Assembly (NCBI GenBank): GCA_020634375.1
Contig: JACKBX010000008.1
Coordinates: forward strand, 62,001-126,000
Source of the DNA: Ardenticatenaceae bacterium
GTDB lineage: Bacteria; Chloroflexota; Anaerolineae; Promineifilales; Promineifilaceae
Direction of reading: 5' to 3'
Length of the DNA stretch: 64,000 nucleotides
Shown here: positions 36,096-45,481 of the stretch, one piece after another
Position numbering within the stretch: position 1 is the stretch's first letter
Layout of the letters: each line of letters opens with the position of its first letter
Program-made: the position numbers and the translations under genes
The notes under the pieces: generated by a model
What the model was told of the DNA's origin: nothing
The model's database searches: none
Seen by the model: only the letters and a program-made list of their open reading frames with translations

Positions 36096-36511
36096 TAGAG
36101 CGTCTCCTCTCGTGAAACAAGCTGTGTACGGATAGGCAGCTTATATTTACCCAAGAGCAGTGCGTCACGGGCTATATCAGCCGGAACACCAGCTATTTCA
36201 AACATAATACGCCCCGGTTTCACAACAGCAACCCAATGATCAACCGAACCCTTACCTTTACCCATGCGGGTTTCAGCAGGTTTCGCTGTGACAGGTTTAT
36301 CCGGGAAAATCCGAATCCAATATTTACCACGACGGCGCATCCGACGAACCATAGCACGGCGAACAGACTCAATCTGACGGCTGGTGATCCAACCTGGCTC
36401 TAACGCCTGTAGCCCAAACTCGCCATGTAACAGTTCGGTGCCACCCTTCGCCTGGCCTCTCATACGCCCGCGGAATTGTTTGCGATATTTCACGCGCTTT
36501 GGCATTAACAT
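36095..36511 (-). CDS. rplP: 50S ribosomal protein L16
   Basis: 138 aa ([49 protein letters not shown]). Start at 36511, with a second ATG two codons in. Confidence 0.98.
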   Translation of the reverse strand: MLMPKRVKYRKQFRGRMRGQAKGGTELLHGEFGLQALEPGWITSRQIESVRRAMVRRMRRRGKYWIRIFPDKPVTAKPAETRMGKGKGSVDHWVAVVKPGRIMFEIAGVPADIARDALLLGKYKLPIRTQLVSREETL

Positions 36512-36530
36512 GGTTTAATCACTCCAATTC

Positions 36531-37244
36531 CTACTCACTAATATAAACGTCTGTTGCCTCAGCCTTCTGCGGCAAAATCTCACCACGGTAAACCCATACC
36601 TTAACGCCAATCATCCCAAAGGTAGTGAGCGCTTCGGCCGTACCATAGTCTAAATCCGCACGAAGGGTATTGCGTGGCACACGGCCGTCCCAAATTTTCT
36701 CTTTACGAGCCATTTCCGACCCGCCCAGGCGACCACCCACTTCAATACGAATCCCTTCGACACCTTGCCGCATCGCTTGCATGGCCGCACGCTTCATAGC
36801 ACGGCTATGAGAAATACGCCGTTCCAATTGATTGGCAATATTCTCAGCAATCAACTTCGCATCTGCTTCTGGCTGCGCAATTTCCTCAACTTCCACTTTG
36901 ACAGCCTTATCGGTCAGCATCCGCAGTTTAGCCCGCAGATCCTTTACCGAGGCACCTTTACGGCCAATTACAATCCCTGGCCGCGAAGTATGGACAGTCA
37001 CCGTCACCTGATTCGGAGCGGCACGTTCAACTTCCAAATGTGACACACCAGCAGAAGACAACTCCTTCTCAACCATACGGCGAATCACAAAATCTTCATG
37101 CAGCAACTCACGATACTGCTCACCTTCGGCAAACCAACGTGTATTCCAATCACGAAAAGCCTTCAGACGGAACCCTACTGGATGTACTTTACGTCCCAAC
37201 TTAGCATCCTCCATGTCGACAGCAGGCAAACTGCTGCCGGTCAT
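36531..37244 (-). CDS. rpsC: 30S ribosomal protein S3
   Basis: 237 aa: KH domain (RPGIVIGRKGASVKDLRAKL) and C-terminal domain (EVGGRLGGSEMARKEKIWDG). ATG 37244 follows GAGG and gives about 15 residues before the usual GRKVHPVGFRL start. Confidence 0.97.
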   Translation of the reverse strand: MTGSSLPAVDMEDAKLGRKVHPVGFRLKAFRDWNTRWFAEGEQYRELLHEDFVIRRMVEKELSSAGVSHLEVERAAPNQVTVTVHTSRPGIVIGRKGASVKDLRAKLRMLTDKAVKVEVEEIAQPEADAKLIAENIANQLERRISHSRAMKRAAMQAMRQGVEGIRIEVGGRLGGSEMARKEKIWDGRVPRNTLRADLDYGTAEALTTFGMIGVKVWVYRGEILPQKAEATDVYISE

Positions 37245-37246
37245 AA

Positions 37247-37615
37247 CTAATCCTCAATCTCCCGCTCAGCCAATACAACAGTAATATGAGACGAGCGTCG
37301 CATAATCGGCCGGAAACGTCCCCGTCCAGCAAAACGCCCACCATAAGGAGCCTTGCGATGACGCGGCCCTTCATCAGCATAAATGCGGTGAACAACGAGT
37401 TCATCAATTTCCAAACCGAAGTTCTCTTCCGCATTTGCTACAGCCGATTGGATTAGCTTGAACACCGGTTCCGCAGACCGCTGAGGCATAAAACGCAGCG
37501 TATCCAGCGCTTGCTCAGCGCCCATTCCCCGCACAACATTCACCACCAAGCGAACTTTTTGCGTTGCAATCGGGATATGTTTTGCTACAGCTCTGACTTC
37601 AAATACTTCAGCCAT
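37247..37615 (-). CDS. rplV: 50S ribosomal protein L22
   Basis: 122 aa, full length (AKHIPIATQKVRLVVNVVRG, VHRIYADEGPRHRKAPYGGR). The exit-tunnel beta-hairpin region is present. Confidence 0.97.
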   Translation of the reverse strand: MAEVFEVRAVAKHIPIATQKVRLVVNVVRGMGAEQALDTLRFMPQRSAEPVFKLIQSAVANAEENFGLEIDELVVHRIYADEGPRHRKAPYGGRFAGRGRFRPIMRRSSHITVVLAEREIED

Positions 37616-37617
37616 AA

Positions 37618-37896
37618 TTACCGACGCCCCTTCTTCTCCGCTCGCACATGCCCACGGAAAGTACGTGTGGGTGCAAATTCACCCAACTTATGCCCCACCA
37701 TATTTTCTGTAATATAGATAGGAATATGGCGACGGCCGTCATAAACAGCAATCGTATGCCCAACCATCTGCGGGAAAATCGTGCTTGCCCGCGACCAGGT
37801 ACGAACCACCTGCCGCTGCCCAGAATTATTCAAACCTTCAACCTTACCCAACAACTTAGGTTCAATGTAAGGCCCTTTCTTAAGTGAACGAGACAT
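37618..37896 (-). CDS. rpsS: 30S ribosomal protein S19
   Basis: 92 aa, full length ([51 protein letters not shown]). Binding partner of RimM. Confidence 0.98.
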   Translation of the reverse strand: MSRSLKKGPYIEPKLLGKVEGLNNSGQRQVVRTWSRASTIFPQMVGHTIAVYDGRRHIPIYITENMVGHKLGEFAPTRTFRGHVRAEKKGRR

Positions 37897-37907
37897 CCTC
37901 TTACCTC

Positions 37908-38747
37908 CTACCGACGCTTCTTAGAACGACGACGGAAAATATACTTATCCGTGCGCTTATTGCGGCGCGTCCGTCTACCCTGAGCCGGTTGGCCCCAAGG
38001 CGTCTTCGGCCCAGCCATACCAATCGGCGAACGACCCTCACCGCCACCATGCGGGTGATCGTTCGGATTCATTGCCGAGCCACGAACCGTCGGACGGATA
38101 CCTAAGTGGCGCTTACGCCCCGCTTTACCCAATTTCACATTACCATGTTCCACATTCCCCACCTGACCAATCGTCGCCAAGCAGTTCTTCGGAACATACC
38201 GCTCCTCACCAGAAGGCAAACGAACCGTCACATACAACGGATGATCCTTAGCCAGCAACTGCGCCGACGTACCAGCCGAACGCACCAACTGACCACCTTT
38301 ACCTTCCTGCAATTCAATATTATGAATCTGCGTACCTAGTGGAATACTATTCAATGGTAAAGCGTTCCCCGGCCGAATCTCAGCATTGGGGCCACTCATC
38401 ACCTTATCATCAACACGCAAACCAAGAGGCGCAATAATATAACGCTTCTCACCATCCGCATAAAACAACAAAGCAATCCGCGCAGAACGGTTCGGATCAT
38501 ACTCAATCGTAGCCACACGGGCCGGCACATCAAACTTATCCCGTTTGAAATCAATCAAACGATACCGACGCTTATGACCACCACCACGATGCCGAATCGT
38601 AACCTTACCGCGGAAATTACGGCCGCCACGTTTACGCAAACCCTGAGTCAGTCCACGCTCTGGGTAAGAACGCGTCACCTCCTCAAAAGTTTGCCCACTC
38701 ATATCGCGGCGACCAGGGGAAGTCGGTTTATAAACTTTAATTGGCAT
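37908..38747 (-). CDS. rplB: 50S ribosomal protein L2
   Basis: 279 aa, full length; near the peptidyl-transferase centre ([51 protein letters not shown]). The conserved histidine of the GGGEGR-adjacent loop is present. Confidence 0.98.
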   Translation of the reverse strand: MPIKVYKPTSPGRRDMSGQTFEEVTRSYPERGLTQGLRKRGGRNFRGKVTIRHRGGGHKRRYRLIDFKRDKFDVPARVATIEYDPNRSARIALLFYADGEKRYIIAPLGLRVDDKVMSGPNAEIRPGNALPLNSIPLGTQIHNIELQEGKGGQLVRSAGTSAQLLAKDHPLYVTVRLPSGEERYVPKNCLATIGQVGNVEHGNVKLGKAGRKRHLGIRPTVRGSAMNPNDHPHGGGEGRSPIGMAGPKTPWGQPAQGRRTRRNKRTDKYIFRRRSKKRR

Positions 38748-38844
38748 AAAACCTCCAGAGACGGATTGCAGACCCCATAATCTAGTAGGAACAACACCCT
38801 ACAAACCAGGAATCCTCATCCCTGCTCAACTAAATGGTCGCTAC

Positions 38845-39138
38845 TTAAACACCTTCAAACAAATCAATGCTATCACCCCAAGCCAGCGTCACAATCGCTT
38901 TCTTCCAACCCACTTTACGGGTCGTCATACTACGCCAACGACGCGCACGCTTGGCAGGCATATTAGATACCCGGACCTTTTCCACAGTCACATCAGGCCA
39001 GGCCAACTCAACAGCCTGTTTAATCTGTACCTTATTCGCCCGAGAATCGACAACAAACGTATACTGATTCAACTCATCAGCCATAAAGTTGCTCTTCTCA
39101 GTCACAACAGGCCGACGAATAATTTCACGCCAATGCAT
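38845..39138 (-). CDS. rplW: 50S ribosomal protein L23
   Basis: 97 aa (RRPVVTEKSNFMADELNQYT, FVVDSRANKVQIKQAVE). Docking site for SRP and trigger factor on the ribosome. The 97-bp gap to rplB holds no recognisable signal. Confidence 0.97.
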   Translation of the reverse strand: MHWREIIRRPVVTEKSNFMADELNQYTFVVDSRANKVQIKQAVELAWPDVTVEKVRVSNMPAKRARRWRSMTTRKVGWKKAIVTLAWGDSIDLFEGV

Positions 39139-39141
39139 TGC

Positions 39142-39792
39142 TTACGCCTCCTCTCCTACCACCTCGTCGCCCACATTAAGAAATCCATCAATGATCTCAA
39201 GGGCAGCCAAAGGCATAACAATTTTGTTGTAACCAAGCAAATCGCGGATATTCAAGTAACCCGCACGCAACGTTTTCATATTCGGCAAATTACGGGCAGA
39301 TTTTTCCACATACTCGTTACGCCCAGACAACAAAAGCAAGGTGCTTTCACCTGATACCAGGCGATCCATCAATAACACCATCTCTTTCGTCTTCGGCGCA
39401 TCCATCTGGATATCATCCAGTACAACCACGTCCCCGTTGCTCGCCTTTGCGCTTAATGCCGAACGAAGCGCAGCGCGACGCATCTTGCGAGGCATTTGTT
39501 TAGTATATTTACGCGGCTGCGGCCCATGAGCAACGCCACCGCCAACAAAAATAGGAGCGCGGCGACTGCCATGTCGTGCCCGCCCAGTGCCCTTCTGCCG
39601 ATAAACTTTGGCCGTCGTCCGATTTACCTCCGAGCGACCTTTAACCTTATGCGTTCCCAACCGGGCATTAGCCAGTTGGCGGACCAATGCTTGGTGCATC
39701 AAATCACGATTTATCTCTGCATCAAACACGCCAGCGGGAAGATCGACGCTGCTCACTTCCTCGCCAGCCATGTTGTAAACTGGTACTTTCAT
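39142..39792 (-). CDS. rplD: 50S ribosomal protein L4
   Basis: 216 aa from ATG 39792 after GGAGG (KVYRQKGTGRARHGSRRAPI, tunnel loop). In E. coli L4 autoregulates the S10 operon. Confidence 0.97.
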   Translation of the reverse strand: MKVPVYNMAGEEVSSVDLPAGVFDAEINRDLMHQALVRQLANARLGTHKVKGRSEVNRTTAKVYRQKGTGRARHGSRRAPIFVGGGVAHGPQPRKYTKQMPRKMRRAALRSALSAKASNGDVVVLDDIQMDAPKTKEMVLLMDRLVSGESTLLLLSGRNEYVEKSARNLPNMKTLRAGYLNIRDLLGYNKIVMPLAALEIIDGFLNVGDEVVGEEA

Positions 39793-39805
39793 CACAACGC
39801 CTCCG

Positions 39806-40474
39806 CTAGCTCTTCGCAGAATCTCGAATAATCACCAGATCGCCCTTAGTGCCGGGGATAGCCCCCTTAATGGCAATCAAATTATTTTCAACGTCAATGC
39901 GCACAACTTCTAAATTCTGCTCTGTATGACGTACATTACCATAATGACCGGGCATTCTTTTGCCCTTAAACACATGACCAGTTCCAGAGGCCGCGCCAAT
40001 CGAACCAGGTGCACGGTGGCGATCTGACTGGCCATGAGTTCTCACACCCCCACCAAAGCCGTAACGCTTAACCGTACCCGCAAATCCACGACCTTTGGTT
40101 TTCCCTGTCACATCAACCCGATCACCCTCTTCAAACTGTTCCACAGTCAAAGTTTGACCAACTTGATATTCAGCCGCATTCCCCGTGCGAAACTCGCGCA
40201 AATGGCGCACTGCAGGAATCCCGCTACTAGACTTACGACGAAGGTGTTTCTTATCAGTTTTCAATAAGCCCAAGTGGCCCTTTTGTCCCTGAGTCAAACG
40301 TCTCTCTTTTACTTCGCCAAATCCAATTTGTATAGCCTCGTAGCCATCAGATTCCTTAGTCTTCACCTGTGCTACAAAGCATGGTCCAGCTTGAACAATT
40401 GTTACAGGGGTCACACCCCCCATCTCATCAAAAATCTGGGTCATCCCCAGTTTGATGCCTAGTAAACCTTTCAC
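39806..40474 (-). CDS. rplC: 50S ribosomal protein L3
   Basis: 222 aa, GTG start at 40474 after GGGAGG (KGLLGIKLGMTQIFDEMG, KGRGFAGTVKRYGFGGGVRT, GSIGAASGTGHVFKGKRMPG). Confidence 0.97.
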   Translation of the reverse strand: MKGLLGIKLGMTQIFDEMGGVTPVTIVQAGPCFVAQVKTKESDGYEAIQIGFGEVKERRLTQGQKGHLGLLKTDKKHLRRKSSSGIPAVRHLREFRTGNAAEYQVGQTLTVEQFEEGDRVDVTGKTKGRGFAGTVKRYGFGGGVRTHGQSDRHRAPGSIGAASGTGHVFKGKRMPGHYGNVRHTEQNLEVVRIDVENNLIAIKGAIPGTKGDLVIIRDSAKS

Positions 40475-40533
40475 TAAAACCTCCCAGGACTGTCAACTAC
40501 CAGGCAAGAGCTGCATCATCCCTAAATTAATTC

Positions 40534-40842
40534 TTAAATCGAGATTTCGATATCGACACCGGCAGGCAAATTCAACCGCATCAAGGTATCAATTGTCTTT
40601 GAATCAGGATCGATCACATCAATCAAACGCTTATGTGTGCGAATCTCGAAATGTTCATGAGAATCTTTATCAATAAATGTGCTACGACGTACAGTAAATC
40701 GTTCAATACGTGTAGGCAACGGCACCGGACCCACGACATGCGCACCAGTACGCTCGGCCGTGCCAACAATACGTTTTGCCGACTGATCTAGAACACGGTG
40801 GTCATATGCTTTCAAACGAATGCGGATTTTTTGCTTAGCCAT
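40534..40842 (-). CDS. rpsJ: 30S ribosomal protein S10
   Basis: 102 aa, full length ([31 protein letters not shown]). It starts 15 nt after a terminator-like hairpin that follows tuf. Confidence 0.98.
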   Translation of the reverse strand: MAKQKIRIRLKAYDHRVLDQSAKRIVGTAERTGAHVVGPVPLPTRIERFTVRRSTFIDKDSHEHFEIRTHKRLIDVIDPDSKTIDTLMRLNLPAGVDIEISI

Positions 40843-40851
40843 AATACCCTC

Positions 40852-40886
40852 AAAAAGAGAGGCACTGTCGTCATAAACAATGCCTC
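40852..40886 (-). terminator. Terminator or attenuator between tuf and rpsJ
   Basis: On the minus strand GAGGCA (with an adjacent broken TTGT/ACAG extension) pairs with TGCCTC and is followed by CTC and five T. It lies wholly between tuf and rpsJ, 10 nt upstream of the rpsJ start. It could partly uncouple the S10 genes from tuf. Confidence 0.65.
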
Positions 40887-40897
40887 CTTATTTCAAA

Positions 40898-42100
40898 CTA
40901 CGCCAGGATTTGGGTGATGACACCAGCACCAACCGTCAAACCACCTTCTCGAATCGCAAAGCGCTGCCCCTCTTCCAAAGCCACAGGAGTGATCAACTCT
41001 ACCAACAGGTTCACATTGTCACCCGGCATCACCATCTCAACACCCTCCGGCAGAGTGATCTCGCCAGTCACATCCATCGTCCGAATGTAGAACTGCGGCC
41101 GATACCCAGGGAAGAACGCCTTGTGCCGCCCACCTTCATCCTTGCGCAAAACATACACTTCGCCCATGAACTTCGTGTGCGGGGTAATGCTCCCCGGCTT
41201 GGCCAACACCTGACCACGCTCAACCTCGTCTCGCGCCACACCGCGCAGCAGCAAACCAGCGTTGTCACCAGCTTCTACCTTGTCCAATGTCTTGCGGAAC
41301 ATTTCCATGGAAGTCACAACTACCTTGCGGATGTCTTCTTTCAAACCGACGATCTCGACTTCGGTGTTCGGAGTCAATATACCACGGTCCACACGGCCTG
41401 TTACCACAGTCCCGCGTCCCTTGATGCTGAATACATCCTCAATAGACATCAGGAAGGGCTTGTCCACATCGCGCTCCGGGGTGGGAACGTACTCATCGAC
41501 CACGCGCATCAACTCCCAAATGGGAGCGTACACTGGTGCATCCGGGTCGCTGCTGTCTGATTCTAACGCTTGCAGCGCACTACCGCGCACAATGGGAGTC
41601 TCATCCCCAGGGAACTCGTAGCTGTCCAGCAGTTCACGCAGTTCCAACTCTACCAGCTCCAGCAGTTCCTCGTCGTCCATCATGTCGCATTTGTTCAGAA
41701 AGATGACCATCGCTGGCACTTCTACCTGGCGAGCCAGCAGCACGTGTTCGCGTGTCTGTGGCATGGGGCCATCTGGTGCGGCGACGACAAGAATGGCACC
41801 ATCCATCTGGGCTGCACCGGTAATCATGTTTTTGATGTAGTCGCGGTGTCCCGGACAGTCTACGTGTGCGTAATGGCGATTTTCTGTCTCGTACTCGACA
41901 TGGGAAATCGCAATGGTGATACCGCGCTCTTTTTCTTCTGGCGCGTTATCAATTTGGTCGAAAGCGGAAAAATCCGCAAACCCTTTCAACGACAGGGTCT
42001 TGGTGATCGCTGCCGTCAAGGTGGTTTTTCCATGGTCAATGTGACCAATGGTCCCGACATTCACATGTGGCTTCTCGCGTACAAATTTCTCTTTGGCCAT
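40898..42100 (-). CDS. tuf: Elongation factor Tu
   Basis: 400 aa, full length. GTPase motifs [37 protein letters not shown]; delivers aminoacyl-tRNA. Contains no ACGGCCGT palindrome, unlike most genes here. Part of the str operon. Confidence 0.98.
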   Translation of the reverse strand: MAKEKFVREKPHVNVGTIGHIDHGKTTLTAAITKTLSLKGFADFSAFDQIDNAPEEKERGITIAISHVEYETENRHYAHVDCPGHRDYIKNMITGAAQMDGAILVVAAPDGPMPQTREHVLLARQVEVPAMVIFLNKCDMMDDEELLELVELELRELLDSYEFPGDETPIVRGSALQALESDSSDPDAPVYAPIWELMRVVDEYVPTPERDVDKPFLMSIEDVFSIKGRGTVVTGRVDRGILTPNTEVEIVGLKEDIRKVVVTSMEMFRKTLDKVEAGDNAGLLLRGVARDEVERGQVLAKPGSITPHTKFMGEVYVLRKDEGGRHKAFFPGYRPQFYIRTMDVTGEITLPEGVEMVMPGDNVNLLVELITPVALEEGQRFAIREGGLTVGAGVITQILA

Positions 42101-42159
42101 AATAACTTCCCTCTCTGCAAACTAGGTATCTATTCAAAACTCAACAAACAACTATCAAC

Positions 42160-44235
42160 TCAAGCACCACGCAACACTGTTCTAGCGATCTCTTCACTAA
42201 CTGGTGCATAATGGTCAAATTCCATTGTAAAGGTGCCTCGCCCTTGAGTCATGGAACGCAGACGTGTGGCATAACCAAACATCTCTGCCAATGGAACTTT
42301 GGCTCGAATGGATTGAATACCATCAGTCCTCATTTCCATTCCTTCAATCATTCCCCTTCGGGAAGAAAGATTACCAATGACATCGCCTGTATAATCCTCT
42401 GGAGTGACAACCTCCACCGACATAATCGGCTCTAATAAAACCGGGTTTCCTTTTTGTGCCCCATCTTTTAAAGCCATAGACCCGGCAATCTTAAATGCCA
42501 TTTCTGATGAATCTACTTCATGGAAAGAACCATCATAAATGGTCGCCTTTATATCAACCAACGGATAGCCTGCCAACACGCCGCTGTCAAGTGCTTCACG
42601 GATACCCGACTCAATTGGGTTGATATACTCCTTGGGGATAATGCCCCCAACTATTGCATTTTCAAAAACGAACCCTGAGCCTGGTGTCAAAGGTTCCAGA
42701 CGCATAATTACATGTCCATACTGACCGCGCCCGCCACTCTGGCGAACAAATCGTCCTTCGGCCTTATCAATTTTCCGCGTGATAGTTTCACGATAAGCAA
42801 CACGAGGTGTGCCAATATTCGCACCCACCTTGAACTCGCGCAGCATGCGGTCTACAAGAACCTCCAGGTGTAATTCTCCCATCCCAAACAGGACTGTTTG
42901 TCCTGTTTGTTCATCAGTACGCACCTGGAAGGTAGGATCTTCTTCAGACAAGGCCTTCAGCGCAACCCCTAATTTATCTTGATCTGCATTACTCTTCGGC
43001 TCTATTGCCATCATGATAACCGGCTCAGGGAAATCAATAGCTTCCAAGACAATAGGAGCCGACTGATCACAAAGTGTTTCACCCGTGAAGGTACGTTTCA
43101 AGCCCAAAATAGCGGCAATATCTCCGGCACGGACTTCTTTTAGATCTTCGCGGTGATCTGCATGCATACGAAGAATACGCCCAATTCGCTCTTTCTTATC
43201 TTTGGTAGAATTCAGCACAGATGAACCGCTTTCCAAGACACCAGAATACACTCGGAAGTAAGCTAATCTCCCAACATAGGGGTCCGTTACAATTTTAAAT
43301 ACTAAGGCAGATAAAGGTGTCTCGTCAGAAGGCGACCGTGTTTCTTCTTTGCCGGTAAAAGGGTTTAAGCCATCTATTGGGGGGACATCTAAAGGGGAAG
43401 GCAAGTAATAAACTATTGCATCCAAAACACGCTGAACGCCTTTATTACGTAATGCCGTGCCACAGAGGACCGGTGTGACATCTCCGCGAATGGTTGCTTT
43501 ACGCAACGCTTGACGCAATTCGTCTAATTGGATTTCCTCGCCATCCAGGTAACGCATCATCAAATCATCATCTGTTTCCACAATGTGTTCTATAATGACT
43601 TGACGAGCCTTATCGGCATCTGCACGAACCTCATCCGGCATTGGCACTTTAACTGCGCGTGCGCCCAGGTCATCTTCTTCCCAGACAAAAGCTTCCATGG
43701 TTAGAAGATCCACAATCCCACGGAAGTCTGACTCAGCACCAATGGGCCATTGAATCGCAACCGGATTAGCTCCCAAACGTTCACGAATCATCCGAATGGT
43801 TCGTTGGAAATCGGCGCCTATGCGATCCATTTTGTTTACAAAGCAAATACGCGGAACATGATATTCGTCGGCCTGACGCCAAACAGTTTCTGATTGCGGC
43901 TCAACGCCAGCCACAGCGTCAAATACTACAACCCCACCATCTAATACACGCAGGCTACGTTGGACTTCAGCTGTGAAGTCTATATGCCCAGGTGTATCAA
44001 TAATATTGATCTGATGATCTAACCAATATGTGGTTGTGGCAGCAGAGGTGATCGTAATACCGCGCTCTTGCTCCTGCACCATGTGATCCATGGTTGCAGT
44101 ACCATCGTGAACTTCGCCCATACGATGGATGCGCCCAGTATAGTATAAGATACGCTCTGTTGTTGTCGTCTTACCTGCATCAATGTGAGCAATAATGCCG
44201 ATATTACGAACACGGTCTAATGAAAAGCGACTCAT
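42160..44235 (-). CDS. fusA: Elongation factor G
   Basis: 691 aa, five domains. GTPase motifs [42 protein letters not shown]; catalyses translocation. Follows rpsG closely. Confidence 0.98.
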   Translation of the reverse strand: MSRFSLDRVRNIGIIAHIDAGKTTTTERILYYTGRIHRMGEVHDGTATMDHMVQEQERGITITSAATTTYWLDHQINIIDTPGHIDFTAEVQRSLRVLDGGVVVFDAVAGVEPQSETVWRQADEYHVPRICFVNKMDRIGADFQRTIRMIRERLGANPVAIQWPIGAESDFRGIVDLLTMEAFVWEEDDLGARAVKVPMPDEVRADADKARQVIIEHIVETDDDLMMRYLDGEEIQLDELRQALRKATIRGDVTPVLCGTALRNKGVQRVLDAIVYYLPSPLDVPPIDGLNPFTGKEETRSPSDETPLSALVFKIVTDPYVGRLAYFRVYSGVLESGSSVLNSTKDKKERIGRILRMHADHREDLKEVRAGDIAAILGLKRTFTGETLCDQSAPIVLEAIDFPEPVIMMAIEPKSNADQDKLGVALKALSEEDPTFQVRTDEQTGQTVLFGMGELHLEVLVDRMLREFKVGANIGTPRVAYRETITRKIDKAEGRFVRQSGGRGQYGHVIMRLEPLTPGSGFVFENAIVGGIIPKEYINPIESGIREALDSGVLAGYPLVDIKATIYDGSFHEVDSSEMAFKIAGSMALKDGAQKGNPVLLEPIMSVEVVTPEDYTGDVIGNLSSRRGMIEGMEMRTDGIQSIRAKVPLAEMFGYATRLRSMTQGRGTFTMEFDHYAPVSEEIARTVLRGA

Positions 44236-44254
44236 CTACAGTGACCTCAAACGA

Positions 44255-44725
44255 TTAGAAGCGGAAATGGGAGAATGCACGGTTCGCCTCAGCCATACGG
44301 TGCGTATCATCCCGCTTCTTAACGGCCGCGCCTTGATTGTTAGCCGCATCCATAAACTCGTTCGCCAGTTTTTCGGCCATAGACCTACCACTACGATTGC
44401 GTGCGGCGGCTAGAATCCAACGCATTGACAACGAGATTTGACGTTCTGATTCCACAGGGATTGGAACCTGATAAGTCGCCCCACCCACACGGCGCGGTTT
44501 CACCTCAACTTGAGGCATCACATTCTTCAGAGCGTCTTCAAAAACATCTACTGGGTTGCGTTTCGCACGATCTTCAATGATAGTAAAACTATCATAAATG
44601 ACTCGCTGGGCTGTGCTTTTTTTGCCATCCCGCATGAGTCGATTAACGAACATCGCTATGTGTAAATTGTTATAACGCAGATCAGGTTCGACCGTGCGCT
44701 TTTCAGGACGATAACGTCTTGGCAT
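44255..44725 (-). CDS. rpsG: 30S ribosomal protein S7
   Basis: 156 aa, full length (MPRRYRPEKRTVEPDLRYNN, VKPRRVGGATYQVPIPVE, ANRAFSHFRF end). In E. coli it regulates the str operon. Confidence 0.98.
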   Translation of the reverse strand: MPRRYRPEKRTVEPDLRYNNLHIAMFVNRLMRDGKKSTAQRVIYDSFTIIEDRAKRNPVDVFEDALKNVMPQVEVKPRRVGGATYQVPIPVESERQISLSMRWILAAARNRSGRSMAEKLANEFMDAANNQGAAVKKRDDTHRMAEANRAFSHFRF

Positions 44726-44745
44726 GTCTCAATCCCCTATTACTT

Positions 44746-45162
44746 TTATTTTGGCGCTCTGGTACCGTATTTAGAACGGGCCTTCTTTCTCTTATCAACG
44801 CCACCTGCATCCAAGGTACCACGCACAATGTGATAACGAACACCGGGCAAGTCCTTCACTCGACCCCCACGGACTAAAACTACCGAGTGGTCTTGCAAAG
44901 AATGCCCCTCACCAGGGATGTAGGCTGTCACCTCTATACCATTAGTCAAGCGCACACGCGCCACTTTTCGCAGAGCGGAGTTAGGTTTTTTCGGAGTCAT
45001 GGTTTTCACCTGGGTACACACACCACGTTTTTGAGGTGCACCTTTTGGCTGCCGCGTCCGACGCTGCTTAAAGGAATTCAATGTCCACTGCAACGCTGGG
45101 GCCGTGCTCTTCTTTGTCCGAGCTTTACGCCCTTTGCGTACAAGTTGATTTATTGTGGGCAC
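44746..45162 (-). CDS. rpsL: 30S ribosomal protein S12
   Basis: 138 aa, full length ([46 protein letters not shown]). The streptomycin-associated lysine in TPKKPNS is the wild-type residue. First gene of the str operon, with its own promoter 220 nt upstream. Confidence 0.98.
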   Translation of the reverse strand: MPTINQLVRKGRKARTKKSTAPALQWTLNSFKQRRTRQPKGAPQKRGVCTQVKTMTPKKPNSALRKVARVRLTNGIEVTAYIPGEGHSLQDHSVVLVRGGRVKDLPGVRYHIVRGTLDAGGVDKRKKARSKYGTRAPK

Positions 45163-45387
45163 GCTATTCTTTCTCCTTTTGTCGCTCTAACAACTACTAG
45201 AATGCTTACAAAACAATGATGTGGCTAGAAACAGCTGCCACACCATTTTCTTTCGACAAATGGAGGCCATCGCAGTTCATACAAAACTCGATGGCCTCCA
45301 AGCTAAATTCTTCTATAAAATTCGGTAACTCAGCAAGTTTTAGAGCTGGTCACCCTCTTCCTTCATTTGGCATACATACGAAGGCGT
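45163..45387 (-). promoter_or_regulatory. Structured leader of the str operon
   Basis: About 220 nt from the predicted start to rpsL. It holds a perfect 12-bp hairpin, TGGAGGCCATCG (45261-45272) with CGATGGCCTCCA (45289-45300), loop 16 nt. A smaller GTGGC/GCCAC hairpin lies nearer rpsL (about 45225-45242). There is no strong T-run after the large stem, so a ribosomal-protein binding site or RNA-stability role is as likely as attenuation. Confidence 0.65.
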
Positions 45388-45415
45388 ATTCTAGCACAAA
45401 CCAATCTGTTGTCAA
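45388..45415 (-). promoter_or_regulatory. Predicted sigma-70 promoter of the str operon
   Basis: Minus strand: TTGACA (45410-45415), 16-bp spacer, TAGAAT (45388-45393). It lies in the 319-bp gap after rpoB. An ACGGCCGT palindrome sits just upstream of the -35 (45421-45428). Confidence 0.75.
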
Positions 45416-45481
45416 CCAAAACGGCCGTCACCAACACAGATGCTATTTAAATGATTTTAAGCGCCGTTCACAACGTGCAAA

